A program made the translations under genes and the position numbers. The notes beneath the pieces were generated by a model. It was not told the DNA's origin, did no database searches, and saw only the letters and a list, made by a program, of their open reading frames with translations. From positions 121,334 to 185,333 of the forward strand of contig NZ_JAAHGH010000010.1 in the NCBI RefSeq assembly GCF_010672525.1: DNA of 64,000 nucleotides. The letters are read 5' to 3'. Each line of letters begins with the position of its first letter. The stretch's first letter is position 1. This stretch comes from Okeania sp. SIO2B3. Lineage in GTDB: Bacteria > Cyanobacteriota > Cyanobacteriia > Cyanobacteriales > Microcoleaceae. Below, one piece after another: positions 45,423 to 54,504 of the stretch.

Positions 45423-47204
45423 ATGGCAACTATCGAATCTCAAGACATGACTCTAGAAAAGTTATTTGATGAGTTTTATGTCATTCCTGATTATCAGCGT
45501 GAATATGTTTGGGAGGAAAAAGAAGTAAATGAATTTATTCAAGATATATATGAAGAATTTTCTGAGCAAAATCAAAACTCTTATTCTGAGTATTTTATTG
45601 GCAGTATAATTGTTTGTAGTCGTGGGGATAATTTGTATGAAGTAATTGATGGGCAGCAACGGATGACTACTGCTTATTTAGTTCTCTGTGCAATTCGAGA
45701 TTATCTATTAACTATTAATTCAAATGAACGTATTGAAGCATTAAAAAATAAGATTGCTTCTCTATATACAGATGATTGGGGTAATGACCAGTTTAAGCAT
45801 AGGGTAGAACTGCAATATGAAGAAAGTAGGGGAATATTAGAAAATATTGCTATGCAAACAGATTTAGACCAAATATCTCCTACTCGTTCTGTTAAACATA
45901 TTCAAAATGCTTATGCTGAAATTAGAAAGTTTCTTTCTCTTAAATTTGAATTAGATGAAGTTGCTATTTCTCATCTCAAAAAATTTTATGTCTATTTTCT
46001 CAAAAATGTTAAATTAATTCGTGTAAAAACTGCTAGTGTTGCTCATGCTTTGAAAATCTATTCAACTTTAAATCATCGTGGTTTACCCCTAGATGATATG
46101 GATTTACTCAAAAATTTGATTTTTGCTAAAGCCAAACAAACAGACTATGAAAAAATCAAAGTAAAATGGAAAAAAATGATAGATTTACTCTATCATTCTC
46201 AGGAAAGACCGATGCGTTTTTTGCGTTATTTTATTTTGGCAAGATATGCAGAAGATGGAAATTATATTGCAGAAAAAGAAGTCTATGATTGGTTTCTCAA
46301 AAATGAATCTAGATGTGGATATCATACTGAACCTATTCTATTTGTGAATGATTTACTAGCCTCGACAGAAGCTTATGTAGCATTTTTGTCAGGTAATAAT
46401 ATTGATGAAACAGTAAATCGTTATTTGGCAAATATTCGTTGTCTCAGTGTTAATGTTAGACAACATTTAATCTTACTTTTAGCTGCTTATCAATTGCCTC
46501 AATATTGTTTTATTGAATTATGTCGGCAGGTAGAAAATTTATTATTTGTGGCAATGTTGACTAGCGATCGCAATCAAAAAGCTTTCGATGGCATGATTCT
46601 TAAGTGGGCTAGTGAATTACGTCAAATCACATCAACAGAAGAATTTAATCAATTTATTACTAGCCAAATTATTTCTAGTAAACTGTTAGTGGCAGATAAA
46701 TTTGAGAAAGCATTTCATAAACTTAATAAGTCATCATTTCAGCCTTATCAAATTAAATATATTTTAGCAAAATTAACACAATACATAGATGAAACTGCTT
46801 GGGGTGATGGGGGAGGAATTGATGATTTAAGCAATTATCTTTTGAAATTAGATGTAGAACAAATTTTACCAGAATATCCTACTAAAAAAATAATTTCATC
46901 TTTCGATAAACCTCGTGAAATAGAAAGTTATAGTAAACTTTTAGGCAATCTGACTTTGTTAGAAAGTTCGATTAAATCTGCTATTACTAATGTGAGTTTT
47001 ACGGAAAAAAAATTAGGTTATACTAAGTCAAGATTTCTATTAACTAGAACTATTGCTGAAAAAATTTCTGTTGGTAATAACACAACTATTGACTTAGCAG
47101 TAAAAGATTTAAAAACCTTTATTAAATGGGATTCCCACGCCATTGAAACTCGACAAGAAATATTGACTCAATTAGCTAAAAAAGTGTGGGATATTCCTGA
47201 GTAG
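45423..47204 (+). CDS. DUF262/DUF1524 protein (GmrSD-like), nuclease His replaced
   Basis: 593 residues. The N-terminal DUF262 half has IPDYQREYVW (21-30) and the NTP-binding DGQQR (76-80) followed by MTT; the C-terminal half matches DUF1524 by YSKLLGNLTLLE and KSRFLLTRTIAEKI. GmrS/GmrD-like proteins cut modified phage DNA and act as standalone defence nucleases. In DUF1524 the nuclease motif is normally HIxPQ; here the equivalent position reads DVEQILPEY with Gln480 (CAA at 46860-46862) in place of His. Cleavage is therefore doubtful unless another residue substitutes. Starts at ATG 45423, GAGGTAATTAT just upstream. Confidence 0.85.
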   Translation: MATIESQDMTLEKLFDEFYVIPDYQREYVWEEKEVNEFIQDIYEEFSEQNQNSYSEYFIGSIIVCSRGDNLYEVIDGQQRMTTAYLVLCAIRDYLLTINSNERIEALKNKIASLYTDDWGNDQFKHRVELQYEESRGILENIAMQTDLDQISPTRSVKHIQNAYAEIRKFLSLKFELDEVAISHLKKFYVYFLKNVKLIRVKTASVAHALKIYSTLNHRGLPLDDMDLLKNLIFAKAKQTDYEKIKVKWKKMIDLLYHSQERPMRFLRYFILARYAEDGNYIAEKEVYDWFLKNESRCGYHTEPILFVNDLLASTEAYVAFLSGNNIDETVNRYLANIRCLSVNVRQHLILLLAAYQLPQYCFIELCRQVENLLFVAMLTSDRNQKAFDGMILKWASELRQITSTEEFNQFITSQIISSKLLVADKFEKAFHKLNKSSFQPYQIKYILAKLTQYIDETAWGDGGGIDDLSNYLLKLDVEQILPEYPTKKIISSFDKPREIESYSKLLGNLTLLESSIKSAITNVSFTEKKLGYTKSRFLLTRTIAEKISVGNNTTIDLAVKDLKTFIKWDSHAIETRQEILTQLAKKVWDIPE

Positions 47205-47776
47205 TGGAGTATTGCCAAATCAAATAAGGTTTGATCGAAAATATTGGTTTAATTATCTACTCAGCTATTACATAACCCGTGTAATACCAAGCGTGAAAAA
47301 AGAATGTTACGAATAGTAATACCAAGCGTGATAAATGTTTGTTACAAATGGTAGGGACGTTGCATAAGGGCGTCCGTACGAAAGAAGGAAGAGGGAAGAA
47401 GGAAGAAGGAGTAAATATTGAAAAAAATGGAAAAACGACAAAGATAACTATCTAAAATGAACTGGAGCAGCTATTTTTAAGCATATCCGATCAATATAGC
47501 GCGAGAATTAATCAGCAAGCCCTAATTAATAATTCCTTCTCAGGTTAAAGGAGTACACCTTGGCAGTAAATTTCAATTCTCTCTCAATTTTTCAATTGCT
47601 TTGACCTCCTACTATCATAAATAGCTGAAGTCCGCAGTTCCGACCATAAGAGGCTAGCTAATGGCTGTTTGCGCAGCATTCCGCAGGAAATGCTTACATT
47701 TAAACTGATAATAATATCCTCTTTTGGTATTCCCATATCGGTCAAATCTTGAGCTAGATCGACTTCTGTTTAATGA
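47205..47776. other. Intergenic region with small repeats
   Basis: A direct repeat TAATACCAAGCGTGA at about 47281 and 47323, a polypurine tract near 47385-47410, and at 47667-47690 a 24-nt repeat sitting in a remnant of the GTAAGC-family MITE end (ends at TGCTTAC 47696). No gene. Confidence 0.5.
47667..47690 (+). repeat. 24-nt small dispersed repeat, copy 3
   Basis: GTTTGCGCAGCATTCCGCAG then GAAA, inserted between GGCT and TGCTTAC of a MITE end. Confidence 0.7.
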
Positions 47777-48433
47777 TTATTGAACTTGTGCCAAAATCCA
47801 AGTAACTATATACCAAGAGTGCTCATTTTTCATTGCTAATTGATATATTGGATTATCTGGATCTTCGGGAATTTTATGACCTCTAAAACCCATTTGAATA
47901 TAAGACCATACTTCTTGATTACCCCAACCATTAACTTCAACTATTTTAAGATTGTGGGATTCACTCATTAACGCCAAAGCTTTAGGAGTAAATCTCCAGT
48001 AATCATCGAAATTTTTTCCACCATGTATTGGGTTGATAAAGCAAGTTGTATGACATATATATCCTCCTTGTTTAACAACTCGAATACTTTCTTCAAAAGC
48101 CTTGTAAGGATTTTCAGCAACATGCTCTAAAACTTGGTCTGAAACGCAAAAATCAAAAAAATTATCTTCATAATTTAGATTGGTTAGATTACAGTCTGGA
48201 TAACTACTGTTATAAACTTCCGCTTGTTTTAACCCTAAAATTCTTGCCAAATTAGCACTGTTAGATACGGCCAAAATTTTTTTAGTCTTGTCATCTTCAT
48301 TAGTCAATAAGTTTTCTAATCTTTTATACATATATAGTCGTGTAACATGATATCTTTTTTTTCCTTTCTTTGAGTTCAAACAAAAAATAATTAAGTCTTT
48401 TGTTAAACTGTTATTTAGCGTGGAATTAAACAT
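47777..48433 (-). CDS. SAM methyltransferase-like protein
   Basis: 218 residues of the methyltransf_11 fold. SAM motif I is degenerate (ILAVSNSANLARILG instead of a GxGxG loop), while the later motif FFDFCVSDQVLEHVAENPYKAFEES and VKQGGYICHTTCFINPIHG are well kept; the latter (H..G..DYWRFTP) is typical of methyltransferases near glycan and sugar loci. SAM binding may be weakened. Isolated gene flanked by long non-coding stretches. It starts at ATG 48433. Confidence 0.78.
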   Translation of the reverse strand: MFNSTLNNSLTKDLIIFCLNSKKGKKRYHVTRLYMYKRLENLLTNEDDKTKKILAVSNSANLARILGLKQAEVYNSSYPDCNLTNLNYEDNFFDFCVSDQVLEHVAENPYKAFEESIRVVKQGGYICHTTCFINPIHGGKNFDDYWRFTPKALALMSESHNLKIVEVNGWGNQEVWSYIQMGFRGHKIPEDPDNPIYQLAMKNEHSWYIVTWILAQVQ

Positions 48434-49231
48434 TTTTTTTCAAAATATTAGCCGAATTACCGTGAGCAATTTAAGTATGTTTGTAGCCAGAATAAATTAT
48501 AACATTGAATAAATAATAATTAGGGCTAGCCGAATAAAATTGTAATCAATACCTGTAAAGGCTTCCAGGGTTTTTGATTATGAAAAAGTGCAAGGTTTTT
48601 GGCTCTTGTAGTCTCAAAATGCTAATATTTTGCCCCTGACAATGCCGAAAATTTTGCCGTAGCAGATAGTCTAAACTGTTGCCTTTCGGAGCTGTTCCCT
48701 GTTGCCGATCATCACCATCAGACTTTTGAGCGCAAACCCTAATTAGGACCGAGTTTCATTGTTCAGGACTTACGGAACGAAACTAATTTTAGTCGGAATA
48801 CCTGAATAAATAACCAAATCATACACCATATATAGCGGTACTGTGTAATTCCTGATGATTATTACAAATAAATTTTTAATACTTCTTCTGTTTTTCAAAT
48901 TTCAAGTTGGCCTGCCCCAACCCAGCCTGGCTTTTCTCTCACCCACATCTATTGAACAGCCTTAAAACCTCTTTTTTCAGAATCATCGACCTTTGGGAAA
49001 CCCAAAGCCAGGCCAGGTCTAATTGCACTCCATATTTAACACTTAATTTTCAGAGGTAATAATTGGTATTAATAATACTAATACCAATTTTATGTGAGGC
49101 TGTATAGAATTTAGTTGTTAGGTGTTAGGTATTGGGTAGCGCTGTGGCACATAATTATGAAATTTATTAACAAGTCTTTCTTTAATGTACAGGCAACACC
49201 TGATTAAAATATTGTTCTATGCAACTTTATA
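48434..49231. other. Gene-free region
   Basis: About 800 bp without a supported gene. Fragments of dispersed repeats are seen: TTTCGGAGCTGTTCC (48690, as in the 1-116 family) and CAGGACTTACGGAACG (48768, related to the MITE end at 53892). The rest is anonymous. Confidence 0.45.
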
Positions 49232-49837
49232 TTAATTTGGTATAAAAGAATCTAAAAAAGCTTTAGCCTCTGGAAAGTCTAAATTTCCATCTTCAGCAAC
49301 TACTTGTAAACTATATAATGTTGGTCCGCTAGGGTCGATAAATATTCTTAAAAGTAATCTCAAATTAGGCTTTACTTTTGACTGTAAAATAATTTCTCTA
49401 CCTGGAAATTCTTGATAACTAATCTTTTTTTCACTAATTATTATCGAGTTAGAATTAGTTGCTGCTCCATCTCGCGCTCCGTCTAATCCTTTTTCAACAT
49501 TATATTCACTAGAATCAACTGGATATTTGATGCTAGAGACAGAAAAAAATCGTTGTTTTTCTGGATATTGATAGAAAACTAATAAGGCATTAAGTTTTCC
49601 CAAAGAAGTATCAACAGATAAGTTTTCTTCTTCTGGTTGACCAGGGAAAAAAACTGTATAAGTATCATCTTTAGCTGTATATTTATACCAGTTATTAGCA
49701 AGATAAATAGTATTAGTATCTGTAAATTCCGATGAATATTTTGGTGGTGGATATATAACTGCTATTGCATTGAAATTTGATGTAAAAGATAGAATTGTAG
49801 CTATACTATAAAATATAACAATTAAAAATGATTTCAT
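49232..49837 (-). CDS. Exported hypothetical protein
   Basis: 201 residues with an N-terminal signal peptide (MKSFLIVIFYSIATILSFTS...FNAIAV, about 1-28). The mature part WYKYTAKDDTYTVFFPGQPEEE...TSLGKLNALLVFYQYPEKQRFFSVSSIKYP resembles a small beta-rich domain seen in secreted cyanobacterial proteins (the F-PGxPxE start is typical), function unknown. Predicted periplasmic or outer-membrane associated. Monocistronic. It starts at ATG 49837. Confidence 0.7.
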   Translation of the reverse strand: MKSFLIVIFYSIATILSFTSNFNAIAVIYPPPKYSSEFTDTNTIYLANNWYKYTAKDDTYTVFFPGQPEEENLSVDTSLGKLNALLVFYQYPEKQRFFSVSSIKYPVDSSEYNVEKGLDGARDGAATNSNSIIISEKKISYQEFPGREIILQSKVKPNLRLLLRIFIDPSGPTLYSLQVVAEDGNLDFPEAKAFLDSFIPN

Positions 49838-50482
49838 AATATTAAGCTTAACTGTTTTATATCATTTTTCCCCTCCGGGGGAGCTACGAATTGCGGACGG
49901 GTCATTTCAGTTATCAGTTATCAGTACCTCTAGTTAAAGTCAGAGACTTGAAATATTGAACTTTATTTTCTCTTAGTCGATTGGATATGGCGAGGAAACC
50001 TCGCCATCCCTCGACCGCTTTTTCATCCCCTTCTAGAGCGGTAGCTCGCGGCGCAGCCAAGGGGAGGATATTGAGCTTATTTTTTGGTCAGTTATAATAG
50101 AATTTAAGGACTTTGGGTACCGACAGTACCAAAGAGATACTGAAATTATCAATACTATTCTCCTTGATCAAAATCATAAGGGTCGCGCAACCCCACCGGG
50201 AAGTGGCGAAATATTTTTGGAGCGAAGCTCAAATTCCCTACTTCCCCTCCACGGTCGGGACGGGGGTGGGTTGGGCCCGCGGGTGGGTTAACTTCTGACT
50301 GAAATGAAGTGTGTCTTACATTCTGGAGGGGCTGTGTGCGGAATTACTTCCGCACAGTAGGTGCCCCGTAGGAGACCTCAGAATTACACACTCGCTTCTG
50401 ACTTTTGACTTTGTTAATTCCTATGCTTTCCTCCTGACTCCTCACACCTAACTCCTGACTCCTGACTCCTGACTCCTCACAC
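49838..50482. repeat. Repeat-rich intergenic region
   Basis: Contains GTTATCAGTTATCAG, the GATATGGCGAGG...CCTCGCCATCC hairpin of the heptamer family (about 49985-50015), and CTCCTGACTCCTGACTCC runs just after the stop of the TrpD-family gene. The frame at 50113-50298 is not supported. Confidence 0.5.
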
Positions 50483-51529
50483 CTAAACTTTAGCTTGAAT
50501 TTCTCTCAACTTCTCCCCTACTTCACCACTACTTAATAAACTTTCCGCCTTAGATAAGCCTTCCTTAATATCAGAGCAAACTCCACAACGCCATAAATAA
50601 AAACCTCCATTCCAAATAGCTGCTGACATTAACTGACTCACCTTACCCTGCAAAACTTCTTGCATTTGCTGTACTAACTCCGTAGTTGAGCCTAATGACA
50701 CCTCCTTTCCTCCACAACCATAGTCACTCGGATGCAACAAGAGACGTTCAAAAGTGGCAGAGTTGTCAGATGGCATCGATACCCCAATAATAGCTGTCCG
50801 GTCGCGAGGCAAGTCACAACTTCCTTCTAATCCCTTGACTGTTGTATAATTTTTCACACCTTGTAATTCCAATGCTCCTCGAAACATACCTTCTGTAGGA
50901 GGATGAACATATCCGGCAGCCAGATGAACTTCTCCTGCAAAGGGGGCCCAAATTAATTCCATTGTTGCTAGAGGCGGTCGTTTACCAATATCTCGACGAT
51001 ATTCTACTAAAGCATCTGCCTGAGAAAAATGTGTTGGTAAATAAACAAAGCCTAAACCAGTCTGCTCAAATACTTGTTGCACCTGTGGCAGGGATAGTTT
51101 TTCCCATTCAACCCCTAACCCTTGCCAAATATCAATAAAAGGTACTCCTTCTTTTGTCGGCATCCGCGCTCCACCGTGCATCACAACAAACACCCCTGCT
51201 GTTGCTAAAATTAAAGCTGTGAGTGGGGTAACAGGTGCAGTGCGCGATCGCCCATCATAAGGACAACCTAATACTGTCACTACACCCATCGATGGTTGAC
51301 TTTGCAATTTTGGCCCCAATTCGTAATAACTATCTAACATTCCTGCCAACTCATCTCCAGTAGGCCGTTTAATGCGTTGAGCAATAAAAAAAGCACCGAT
51401 CTGGACTGGTTTTGCTTCTTTCAACAACATCATCCGCATTGCTACTGCTGCCTCTTGGCGGGTTAAATTTTTCCCTGTATGGGGGCCACTGCCAATAGTT
51501 TTGAGTAATTCTCGAAAGCGATCGCTCAT
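50483..51529 (-). CDS. Anthranilate phosphoribosyltransferase family protein (TrpD-like)
   Basis: 348 residues. The helical N-terminal domain (NLTRQEAAVAMRMMLLKEAKPVQIGAFFIAQRIKRPTGDEL) and the alpha/beta C-terminal domain of the TrpD/thymidine-phosphorylase family are present, but the PRPP motif GTGGD is replaced by GCPYDGR, and the anthranilate-site histidines are not evident (VMHGGARM remains). It is the cyanobacterial TrpD2-like paralogue; the family has been linked to nucleic-acid binding rather than tryptophan synthesis elsewhere (YbiB), so a biosynthetic role is not assumed. It starts at ATG 51529. A broken tnpB lies upstream. Confidence 0.8.
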   Translation of the reverse strand: MSDRFRELLKTIGSGPHTGKNLTRQEAAVAMRMMLLKEAKPVQIGAFFIAQRIKRPTGDELAGMLDSYYELGPKLQSQPSMGVVTVLGCPYDGRSRTAPVTPLTALILATAGVFVVMHGGARMPTKEGVPFIDIWQGLGVEWEKLSLPQVQQVFEQTGLGFVYLPTHFSQADALVEYRRDIGKRPPLATMELIWAPFAGEVHLAAGYVHPPTEGMFRGALELQGVKNYTTVKGLEGSCDLPRDRTAIIGVSMPSDNSATFERLLLHPSDYGCGGKEVSLGSTTELVQQMQEVLQGKVSQLMSAAIWNGGFYLWRCGVCSDIKEGLSKAESLLSSGEVGEKLREIQAKV

Positions 51530-51585
51530 CTAATTTATCTGCTCCATAAAACTGATATAAAACGTTATATAGCCACATTTTAATG

Positions 51586-52748
51586 TTTACTTCCTGCTTT
51601 GCTGACGCAACGCTGCGCGAACAACTGAGGCCGTCGGCGGTTACTCATCCACAAGCATTCACGGGTCTTGCCCGACCGCATCTCTTAAATTAATTGAGGC
51701 ATTCCAGTCTCGGTCTATTGATATACCACATTCTGGGCAGTCATAAGTTCTGACATTCAAAGGCATATCCTGTACATGACCACAATTAGAGCAAGTTTTT
51801 GATGATGGAAAAAATCTGTCTACTACTACTAATTCACAGCCGTACCATTGACACTTGTATTCTAGCTGTCTTCTAAATTCATAAAATCCTTGGTCGGCTA
51901 TTGACTTAGCTAGCTTATGGTTGGCTAACATTCCACTCACATTTAAATCCTCAATGACTACAGTGCCGTGGTTCTTGGCTAAGTATGTTGTTAGTTTGTT
52001 GAGTGCATCTTTGCGGATGTTAGCTACTCGTCCATGCTGTCTGGCTTCTAATTACAGCTTTGTACCAGTTGTTTTAGTGTTTAACTTTTCTACTAAGTTG
52101 TCGTTGTAACTTAGCTAGTTTCTTTTGCGCTTTATGGTAAGGTCTAATACTAGAAAAGACCTTGCCATTGCTTAGAGTTGCTAAGGTTTTTACCCCTAAA
52201 TCTACACCTATAACATCAGTTTTTTTTGGTTTTGTGTTTGGATGAAACTCAAAACCTAAACTAAGATACCACTCACCTGCCTGTCTACTAATAGTAATTT
52301 TTTTAGTTGTTGCCTCTATAGGTTCATAAGTTTTGACAATACCAATAAAAGGTAATTTGTGACTCCATCCGTTTAATTCTATTGGTTTTCCACAATTATC
52401 AATTGTGTTTGCGTAGCATTCCGTAGGAAAGGCATCATGTTTACCTTTCTTCTTAAATCTAGGATGTTTACCTATACCCTTAAAGAAGCGTTTAAATGCT
52501 GCATCCAAATGCCTAAAAGAATACTGATAAACTCTAGACGACAAGTTTTTCATCCAGGGATAAAGAGGCTTTGTGTGGTTGGTAAAAACTTCTCTTAGTT
52601 TACTAGCATTAGGCTTGTACCCATCAATATAAGCTTGATTCCACAAACTTAACCCCCAGTTATAACACCATCTGCTATAACCTGCGTGTTGAGCCAAGAG
52701 CGTTTTCTGTTTGTTATTAAGTTTGAGCTTGGTTCTGATGGATTTCAT
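51586..52748 (-). pseudogene. tnpB: Broken tnpB of an IS200/IS605-group element
   Basis: The N-terminal part (52748-52074, 224 codons) ends at an in-frame TAA after LQRQLSRKVKH; the C-terminal part resumes in another frame and shows VVIEDLNVSGMLANHK, the zinc ribbon (CSNCG, CPECG) and DRDWNASINL up to 51659. At least one nonsense change and one frameshift separate the halves. DVIGVDLGVKTL supplies the first RuvC Asp. The 3' end (ATGAGTAACCGCCG and GCAGGAAGTAAAC) is omega-RNA-like and is interrupted by a GCTGACGCAACGCTGCGCG insert at about 51602-51622. There is no tnpA. Confidence 0.85.
52407..52430 (+). repeat. 24-nt small dispersed repeat, copy 4, in frame inside tnpB
   Basis: GTTTGCGTAGCATTCCGTAG then GAAA. 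On the coding strand it adds exactly eight codons, FPTECYAN, between KHDA and TIDNCG without shifting the frame. Confidence 0.75.
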
Positions 52749-52835
52749 GTATGCGTATTGGCTGTCTGTCTAATAAATAGGGCTGTTTTTTAAGTTACTA
52801 TATCGTTATTCTTTGATTAAGTCAATGCTCTCTGG

Positions 52836-53807
52836 TTAATTAGCTATTTGTTTTGTTGTTGTGGTTGTTTGATTAATTTGCTGTGGAATTAATTCTTTTA
52901 CTAGCTCCCAGAAATATTCTATTGGAGGAATTTGTATCCGGTCGCTAGTTGTTACTACCACCACCTCACGACTCCAAACCGAATCTTTTATTGATGATAC
53001 CTTAGAAGTAGTCGGAGTTACCCCTATTGTTTTTATGGCAAGGGTGGGGTCGAGTTTAACATCTATTAAAGCTGAATGAGGTAACAAAGCAATTAAGTTT
53101 CCTTGTCGTACTACTCCTCGGAAAGCATCGAGGGTATTTAGTTCTAATGCTGCATTGAGTTTTGCCCCTAGTCGCTCAAATTGCTCTTTAACTAATCTTT
53201 GCATTCCGTAGCCATCTTTGAAGACTACTTGAGGATACCGGATAAGTTCGCTCCAGGGAATTTGGTCGTATTTTGTCAGGGGATGGTTAGCTGCCATTAA
53301 TATTTCTATCGGTTCTGTGTAGAGAACATCTACTAGCATTTCTGGACTGGCAGTAAATAAGCGGTTATTCATTACTATTGCTATATCTACTAGACCGTCT
53401 TTGAGAACCTTCAAGGTGCGATCGCTTCCTAGAGCAGTTACCCGCAATTTTACTTCTGGATAGTGACGACAAAATCTTTGCAAAACTGGGGGTAGATAAG
53501 CAGCACAAACAGAGTGAATAGCTGCAACACAAAGTTCTGGTTGTTTTCCAGCAAGCATTTCTGCTATTTCTTGGGTAGCAGTTTCCCAGGCTTGACAAAT
53601 TTTCTTAGCGTAAGGCCATAAACATTCTCCTGCTAAAGTGAGTTTTGCTTGGGTGCTACGGTGGAATAGGGGAGTACCAACTTCATTTTCTAAAGCTTGC
53701 ACTTGTCGGCTAACTGTTGATTGAGTGACGTTACATATTCGCCCTGCTTGTTGAAAGCTACCCGTTTCTGCAACACAAAGAAATGCCTGCAACTGCTCTA
53801 AGCGCAT
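52836..53807 (-). CDS. LysR family transcriptional regulator
   Basis: About 323 residues from the ATG at 53807; the upstream in-frame TTG at 53822 is less likely. N-terminal winged HTH: MRLEQLQAFLCVAETGSFQQAGRICNVTQSTVSRQVQALE (residues 1-40), a standard LysR reading head, followed by the two-lobe effector-binding domain (about 90-300). The C-terminus is Thr/Gln-rich (NQTTTTTKQIAN). Targets are not apparent, because neighbours are a broken tnpB downstream and a MITE upstream. Its own promoter would be next to the MITE 53892-53978. Confidence 0.9.
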   Translation of the reverse strand: MRLEQLQAFLCVAETGSFQQAGRICNVTQSTVSRQVQALENEVGTPLFHRSTQAKLTLAGECLWPYAKKICQAWETATQEIAEMLAGKQPELCVAAIHSVCAAYLPPVLQRFCRHYPEVKLRVTALGSDRTLKVLKDGLVDIAIVMNNRLFTASPEMLVDVLYTEPIEILMAANHPLTKYDQIPWSELIRYPQVVFKDGYGMQRLVKEQFERLGAKLNAALELNTLDAFRGVVRQGNLIALLPHSALIDVKLDPTLAIKTIGVTPTTSKVSSIKDSVWSREVVVVTTSDRIQIPPIEYFWELVKELIPQQINQTTTTTKQIAN

Positions 53808-53891
53808 AGAATTTTGATTCAACTATTATTTACCAATCTTCTACGGTAGCAGATGGACCCTTTTCATTTAGTAGACTATGATACACCTTCA

Positions 53892-53978
53892 GGACTTACG
53901 CAAAGGCACTATTTATAGAGTCCATTAACTATTGTCCAATAGTTGTGAGCGCTATATATAGCATATTTGCGTAAGTCC
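53892..53978. mobile_element. 87-bp MITE with perfect 13-bp ends
   Basis: GGACTTACGCAAA (53892-53904) and TTTGCGTAAGTCC (53966-53978). Inside are CTATTGTCCAATAG, the same palindrome as in the 82-bp tandem repeats at 23264-23651 (reverse strand), and GAGCGCTATATATAGC. Located 85 bp upstream of the LysR gene start. No coding content. Confidence 0.8.
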
Positions 53979-53989
53979 TAACCTTATTA

Positions 53990-54504
53990 AAATGAATTAG
54001 GGTTTGCTGAAAAAATTGGTTGGTGAGGGTAGGATACGGGGACGCACCAGACGCGGGAACGGGTCGATTTGTGGAAGAACAGGCAATGGTTTCGGCCATT
54101 TTATGTGAAGAAATTTTCTTGAATTTCAGCAGAAAATTTCAGTAAATTGATGCCAATAAGAGCAAATAACTTAGGAGAGCAACTGAATATAAAAAGTTCC
54201 TAATATTCAATTCCGTAACGGTTTTAACCAGAGGTAATTATCCATTATTCATTATCAATTAATGAAATGCAACGTCCCTACTGCTCACTATTCTATGAAT
54301 ATAGCAATATTTTATGAAATTGGTATAACTACAAGTTTTTCTTTTGTTTGTAGAATAATGATACTTTTTATTCCTATTATATTAGGATAACTTAAAAAAA
54401 TAATGCTTGTGGATCTATCTCTCTATTCAAATTCCTGCATATAGATGAAATTAGCATTTTGTGGCACAATAAATTTATATACTTGAGTTTAATAGGAGTT
54501 ATTA
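53990..54504. other. Gene-poor region upstream of the hydrolase
   Basis: Contains AGGGTTTGCTGAAAAA (shared with 16070) and TTCCGTAACGGTTTTAACC (54210, shared inverted with 16222), then AT-rich DNA. AATAGGAGTTATTA just before 54505 is the ribosome-binding site for the next gene. Confidence 0.45.

Noticed and set aside
50113..50298. Plus-strand gene of 61 codons
   Set aside because: It starts in repeat DNA, ends in a G-rich low-complexity tract and has no supporting features.
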